Shown here in pieces: positions 60,928-64,000 of a DNA stretch of 64,000 nt. The stretch is taken from the NCBI RefSeq assembly GCF_018588885.1, contig NZ_JAFFIW010000002.1:186001-250000 (forward strand), written 5' to 3'. How positions within the stretch are numbered: the first letter of the stretch is position 1; each line of letters starts with the position of its first letter. This DNA comes from Mesorhizobium sp. dw_380 (GTDB lineage: Bacteria; Pseudomonadota; Alphaproteobacteria; Rhizobiales; Rhizobiaceae). The position numbers were made by a program, and so were the translations under genes. Below the pieces are notes generated by a model, which saw only the letters and a program-made list of their open reading frames with translations, ran no database searches and was not told the DNA's origin.

Positions 60928-61989
60928 TTACTTCACGTCGACCTTGAGCTGCTGCCAGAGCGCCAGATAGGCTTCGCGCTGTTTGTCGGTGATCGGCGCC
61001 TGGAACTGGATGCGCTTGGCAACCTCGGGATCACCCATCACCTTGCGGTTGAAGGCATCCTCGGGCAATGCTTCCACCGCCTTGGTGTTGGCGGAGACGG
61101 GAGCGCCGACCTTGGTGACCCATTCGACGTAGAATTTCGGGTCGATCATGTAGTTGATGAAGGCTTGTGCGCCTGCGACATTCTTGGAGCCAACCGGAAT
61201 GGAGAAGGCATCGAGCCAGGCAACGGCGCCCTCCTGCGGAATGACCAGCGAGACCGGCAGCTTGAAATGCGTCTTGGCGCGGTCGGCCGAGCCGCTCCAG
61301 TAGGTGCCGATGTCGATCTGGTTGGAGGCGACCATCTGGTTCCAGTCGTTCTCGGAGCTCCAGAAGGTCTTGATCTGCGGCATCAGCGAGGTCAGCTTCG
61401 TCTTGACGGCATCCATATCCTTGATGTCGTTGATGTTCTGGCCGGTGGCGATGGCACCGAACTGTACCGCCTCGACGGCGTCGTCGCGGATGACGACGCG
61501 GCCCTTATGTGCGGGATTCCACATTTCGGCGATGCTTGTCGGCGGCTTGTCGAAGGATTTTTCGTTGATGGCGAGCGCCGTCAGGCCCCACACCCACGGC
61601 ACGCCATAGACCTTGCCGTCATGGTCGAGCATTGGAGAACTGGCCTTGTCCTTGCTGATGTCGGCATAGTTCGGCAGCTTCGAGGTATCGATCGGTTGGA
61701 TCAGCTTTTCCGCCATCGCCTGGTCGTTGAAGGCGGCATTGATCATGACCACGTCATAAAGGCCCGGATTGGTCCGGATCTTGGTCAGCATTTCCTGTTC
61801 GGAATTGAAGAAATCGTTGACGACCTTGTTGCCGGTCGCCTTCTCGAAGGCGGCGACGGCCCATGGTTCGTCGGCGCCGTAGCCTTTCCAGTTGAGCACA
61901 TGCACTTCATCGGCCTGGGCCGCGAAGGCGAGTGCGGAGGTGAAGACGGCGGTCGCCGTCAAGAGAGCAGTCAAGTCGGGCATGCGCAT
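60928..61989 (-). CDS. Pot-type ABC transporter substrate-binding protein (PotD-like)
   Basis: A 353-residue periplasmic binding protein. A signal peptide (ending near AAQA-D) precedes VHVLNWKGYGADEPWAVAAFEKATG, the usual PotD-like opening. Further landmarks are YDVVMINAAFNDQAM, VPWVWGLTALAINE, MWNPAHKGRVVIRDDAVEA and DIGTYWSGSADRAK. The family binds polyamines and other small cations or amino-compounds. The PfkB kinase and ADP-ribosylglycohydrolase genes immediately upstream suggest a sugar- or ribosyl-containing ligand instead; this is inference. Confidence 0.88.
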   Translation of the reverse strand: MRMPDLTALLTATAVFTSALAFAAQADEVHVLNWKGYGADEPWAVAAFEKATGNKVVNDFFNSEQEMLTKIRTNPGLYDVVMINAAFNDQAMAEKLIQPIDTSKLPNYADISKDKASSPMLDHDGKVYGVPWVWGLTALAINEKSFDKPPTSIAEMWNPAHKGRVVIRDDAVEAVQFGAIATGQNINDIKDMDAVKTKLTSLMPQIKTFWSSENDWNQMVASNQIDIGTYWSGSADRAKTHFKLPVSLVIPQEGAVAWLDAFSIPVGSKNVAGAQAFINYMIDPKFYVEWVTKVGAPVSANTKAVEALPEDAFNRKVMGDPEVAKRIQFQAPITDKQREAYLALWQQLKVDVK

Positions 61990-62029
61990 GGTTTGTTCCT
62001 CTCTTTGGTTTGCCCGCTTCCCGGGCTTG

Positions 62030-63004
62030 TCAGGCTGTCTGTTGGGCCTTCTGTGTCTGGCCCGGCGCGCCGGTCGCGGCCTGGCTCAGGAAAGTCTGGA
62101 CTTCCGCGTCGGTCGGCGCGGACGATCCGCCATGTCGGGTCACCGAAATGGCCGCCGCCGCATTGGCATAACGCGCCGCCTCGAAGGGGTGCATGCCGCG
62201 CGCCAACGCACTGACGAAAGCGCCGATATGGGCGTCGCCGGCGCCGTTGGTGTCGATGGCCGCCACTTTGAAGCCGGAAATGGTTTGCGCCGAGCCGTCG
62301 GCCAGCCTGATATGGCACCCCTTGGCGGCGGAGCGGATGACGACACCGGCCGCCTGCGGGCAATGATCGGCAAGAAGCCGTGCCGCAAGCGCCTCGACAT
62401 CGCCCGGACCGGTAATGTCGGCGGCCTCCATCATGTTGCAGCTCAGCCACGTGGTTCGGGCAAGCACACGTGACAGGATGGGGCGCGGAATGTCTGAGAT
62501 AACAGGCGTCGGGTCAAAGACAAACGGAACGTTTGCCGGCAGCGCCTCGATCCAGTCGGTGAGCGCGTCGCGGCTGCCGGGATAACTCAGCGTATATCCG
62601 GACGCGAACACCCAATCTTCCGGCGTCACCGATACTGGTGCCATCATGTCGAGGCGGAGCACGCTCTCCGCGCCCGGCCATGACACGAAGGTGCGTTCGG
62701 CATCGCTCGAAATCATGGCGACGCAATTGCCACTGTCCATCAGAGGCGATGGCGGTGTCAGCGTCTCGATGCCCTCGGCGGCGAAGGCGGCGCGCAGGAA
62801 GTCGCCGTTCGGCCCGCTGCCGAGCTGTCCGCCGAACACCACTGTCATGCCGGTGCGGGTGGCGGCGACCATCATGTTGAAGCCGCCGCCGGCGACCTGC
62901 GCATAGCTCGACGCCGTCTTCTCCGTGCCCGGCGCCGGCAAGGCGTCGATGCGGTAGACGTAGTCGACCACGGCGCTGCCGATATGGACGAGGCGCCCGC
63001 TCAT
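62030..63004 (-). CDS. PfkB/ribokinase-family carbohydrate kinase
   Basis: A 324-residue sugar or nucleoside kinase. The N-terminus reads VHIGSAVVDYVYRIDALP, the GG-switch region is VAGGGFNMMVAATRTG (38-52), and the PfkB signature 2 is AIDTNGAGDAHIGAF with the catalytic Asp at residue 257. Family members phosphorylate ribose, fructose, adenosine or pseudouridine. ATG 63004 overlaps the stop of the ADP-ribosylglycohydrolase gene (ATGA), so the two are translationally coupled. Confidence 0.9.
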   Translation of the reverse strand: MSGRLVHIGSAVVDYVYRIDALPAPGTEKTASSYAQVAGGGFNMMVAATRTGMTVVFGGQLGSGPNGDFLRAAFAAEGIETLTPPSPLMDSGNCVAMISSDAERTFVSWPGAESVLRLDMMAPVSVTPEDWVFASGYTLSYPGSRDALTDWIEALPANVPFVFDPTPVISDIPRPILSRVLARTTWLSCNMMEAADITGPGDVEALAARLLADHCPQAAGVVIRSAAKGCHIRLADGSAQTISGFKVAAIDTNGAGDAHIGAFVSALARGMHPFEAARYANAAAAISVTRHGGSSAPTDAEVQTFLSQAATGAPGQTQKAQQTA

Positions 63005-64000
63005 GCCGCTGCGTCCTTGTCTGGGCCGGGCTTGTCCGCGCGGTCCTTGGACGTTCGCGCCGCGACAAGGTCGGCGGCCAACGCCCGGACACCCACCATG
63101 TCAATGCCCTTGAGGCCGGCGACCCGGTCCTGCGGCAATCGCGAAAAGCCGGTGCAGGCGCCGGCCATGCCGGCGGCGATGGCACCGATCGTGTCGGTGT
63201 CGCCGCCGAGATTGGCGCTGATGACCGCCGCTTGCCAGGGATCGCCGCCGGCGACTTCCAGCACCGCGAACGCAGCCGGAACGGATTCCTGGCTGGCGAC
63301 CCCCGTGCCGACCAGATCGGTGATCAGTCGGATTGCATCGCTTATCGCCTTGCCGCGCACCAGATCCTGAGCCCAGACGATCCGCGCGGCGATGTCGCCG
63401 CCGGTCACCCAATGGCCAAGCGTCGCCCCTCGCCTCGCGGCCGCGACGGCGCTATCGGAGGCGGCGCGCCAGTCGTCGCCGGAGACGCCACGGCTGACGG
63501 CGGCCGCGACGGCCGCGGCCGATGCTATGGCGATCGACGTGTTGTGCGTCGCCCGGCAGGTCTCCGCCACCTTGGCGACGAACACATCGAGCGGCTCCAG
63601 CGGCTTCATGATGCCGACCGGTGCGATGCGCATGGCCGCCCCATTGGTGTCGCCGCCGCGCCCCGCCTCTTCCGCCGGCACGCCATTGTTGATGGCGTCG
63701 ATGGCGCGCTTGGTCGATGGCCCAAGGAGATCATAGCTGCCCCGCGCCTTGACCTCGCGCTCCCAGTCGAGCAGCGCGTTGACCCAGCGCGCATGGTCGA
63801 AGCGCTCGCCCGATTCGACGAGAATGCGGCCGAGCAGCAGCGCCTGTTCGGTATCGTCGGTAATGGTCCCGGCCACCAGCCCCTTCGACACCGGATGATC
63901 GGCGAAAGGCGTGATGAAATCCTCGACATGACCGTAAAGCTCGGCAATCCGCGCCGGCGACAGAAGCTGCGTCGGCATGCCGAGCGCGTCTCCCAGCGCT
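63001..64000 (-). CDS. ADP-ribosylglycohydrolase-family protein, 5' end outside the window
   Basis: The visible 333 codons encode an all-helical ADP-ribosylglycohydrolase (DraG/ARH-like). The frame is open to the window edge and reads ALGDALGMPTQ, the family's N-terminal GDALGMP motif, so the true start lies beyond 64000 and the ATG at 63978 is internal. Metal-binding motifs are TITDDTEQALLLG near the start, RGGDTNGAAMRI in the middle and NLGGDTDTIGAIAAGMAGA near the end. Such enzymes cleave N-glycosidic ribosyl bonds. Coupling to a PfkB kinase suggests release and then phosphorylation of a sugar. Confidence 0.88.
   Translation of the reverse strand, partial: ALGDALGMPTQLLSPARIAELYGHVEDFITPFADHPVSKGLVAGTITDDTEQALLLGRILVESGERFDHARWVNALLDWEREVKARGSYDLLGPSTKRAIDAINNGVPAEEAGRGGDTNGAAMRIAPVGIMKPLEPLDVFVAKVAETCRATHNTSIAIASAAAVAAAVSRGVSGDDWRAASDSAVAAARRGATLGHWVTGGDIAARIVWAQDLVRGKAISDAIRLITDLVGTGVASQESVPAAFAVLEVAGGDPWQAAVISANLGGDTDTIGAIAAGMAGACTGFSRLPQDRVAGLKGIDMVGVRALAADLVAARTSKDRADKPGPDKDAAA

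Noticed and set aside
63001..63978. ADP-ribosylglycohydrolase complete from ATG 63978
   Set aside because: The frame continues to the window edge and reads the conserved GDALGMP motif upstream of and across that ATG, so it is internal.
1..64000. tRNA, rRNA, riboswitch or insertion-sequence genes
   Set aside because: No cloverleaf, ribosomal RNA motif, recognisable aptamer or transposase coding sequence was seen on either strand when reading the gaps between genes; a covariance-model scan was not possible.

Overview
The window is a GC-rich, gene-dense stretch of alphaproteobacterial DNA. The gene families and the repeats point to a rhizobium, most likely Mesorhizobium or a close relative. The evidence is many CUT-type sugar importers, MocD/MocE-like and MocA-like catabolic genes, LacI and FadR regulators, and short palindromic intergenic mosaic repeats. 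This assignment is an inference from content; no marker gene such as rRNA is present.

Layout. 1-4108: a CUT2 sugar importer (permease, permease, ATPase, binding protein; minus strand) with a LacI regulator upstream (4410-5444) and a perfect operator palindrome between them. 5602-7302: an MFS transporter and a small DUF3175 gene. 7366-14797: two near-duplicate FadR-type regulators flank an SDR/beta-hydroxyacid dehydrogenase pair. A second CUT2 importer follows, and matching FadR-type palindromes lie in both divergent promoter regions. 14977-23228: an AraC regulator, then an SRPBCC protein, the FAD, 2Fe-2S and split molybdopterin subunits of a xanthine-dehydrogenase-family enzyme, a MoxR ATPase, a VWA protein and an amidohydrolase. 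This is a cox-accessory-like layout. 23244-30682: a CMD-family protein, then a third CUT2 operon in which one permease is fused to a beta-propeller (SMP-30/strictosidine-synthase-like) domain and followed by a free propeller protein. 30932-35030: a DHA2 efflux transporter, an ornithine-cyclodeaminase-like gene and a histidine-ammonia-lyase-like gene that lacks the cofactor-forming Ala-Ser-Gly.

34995-49101: fourteen consecutive minus-strand genes that look like one catabolic unit. It holds a CUT1 importer with two different ATPases, a MocA-type dehydrogenase, a TIM-barrel isomerase, a CUT2 importer, a DUF4432 epimerase-like protein, a MocD-like hydroxylase, a Rieske ferredoxin and a PanB-like protein. 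A divergent LacI-type regulator (49459-50487) sits upstream. 50542-55946: a Ssu/Tau-type importer with an AprAB-like flavoprotein/ferredoxin pair and a peroxiredoxin-like protein. 56208-57916: both subunits of aconitase X (a probable hydroxyproline dehydratase). 58143-64000: a Pot-type importer whose ATPase carries a frameshift, a PfkB kinase and an ADP-ribosylglycohydrolase that runs off the window.

Seven ABC importers in 64 kb, each next to oxidoreductases, isomerases or hydrolases and often a regulator, make this a nutrient-scavenging region. The most unusual items are the two-ATPase importer with complementary degenerate ATPase motifs, the permease-propeller fusion, the ammonia-lyase homologue without the MIO triad, the palindromic repeat read in frame inside the VWA gene, and stem-loops placed directly after most binding-protein genes. 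No tRNA, rRNA, CRISPR or insertion sequence was recognised.
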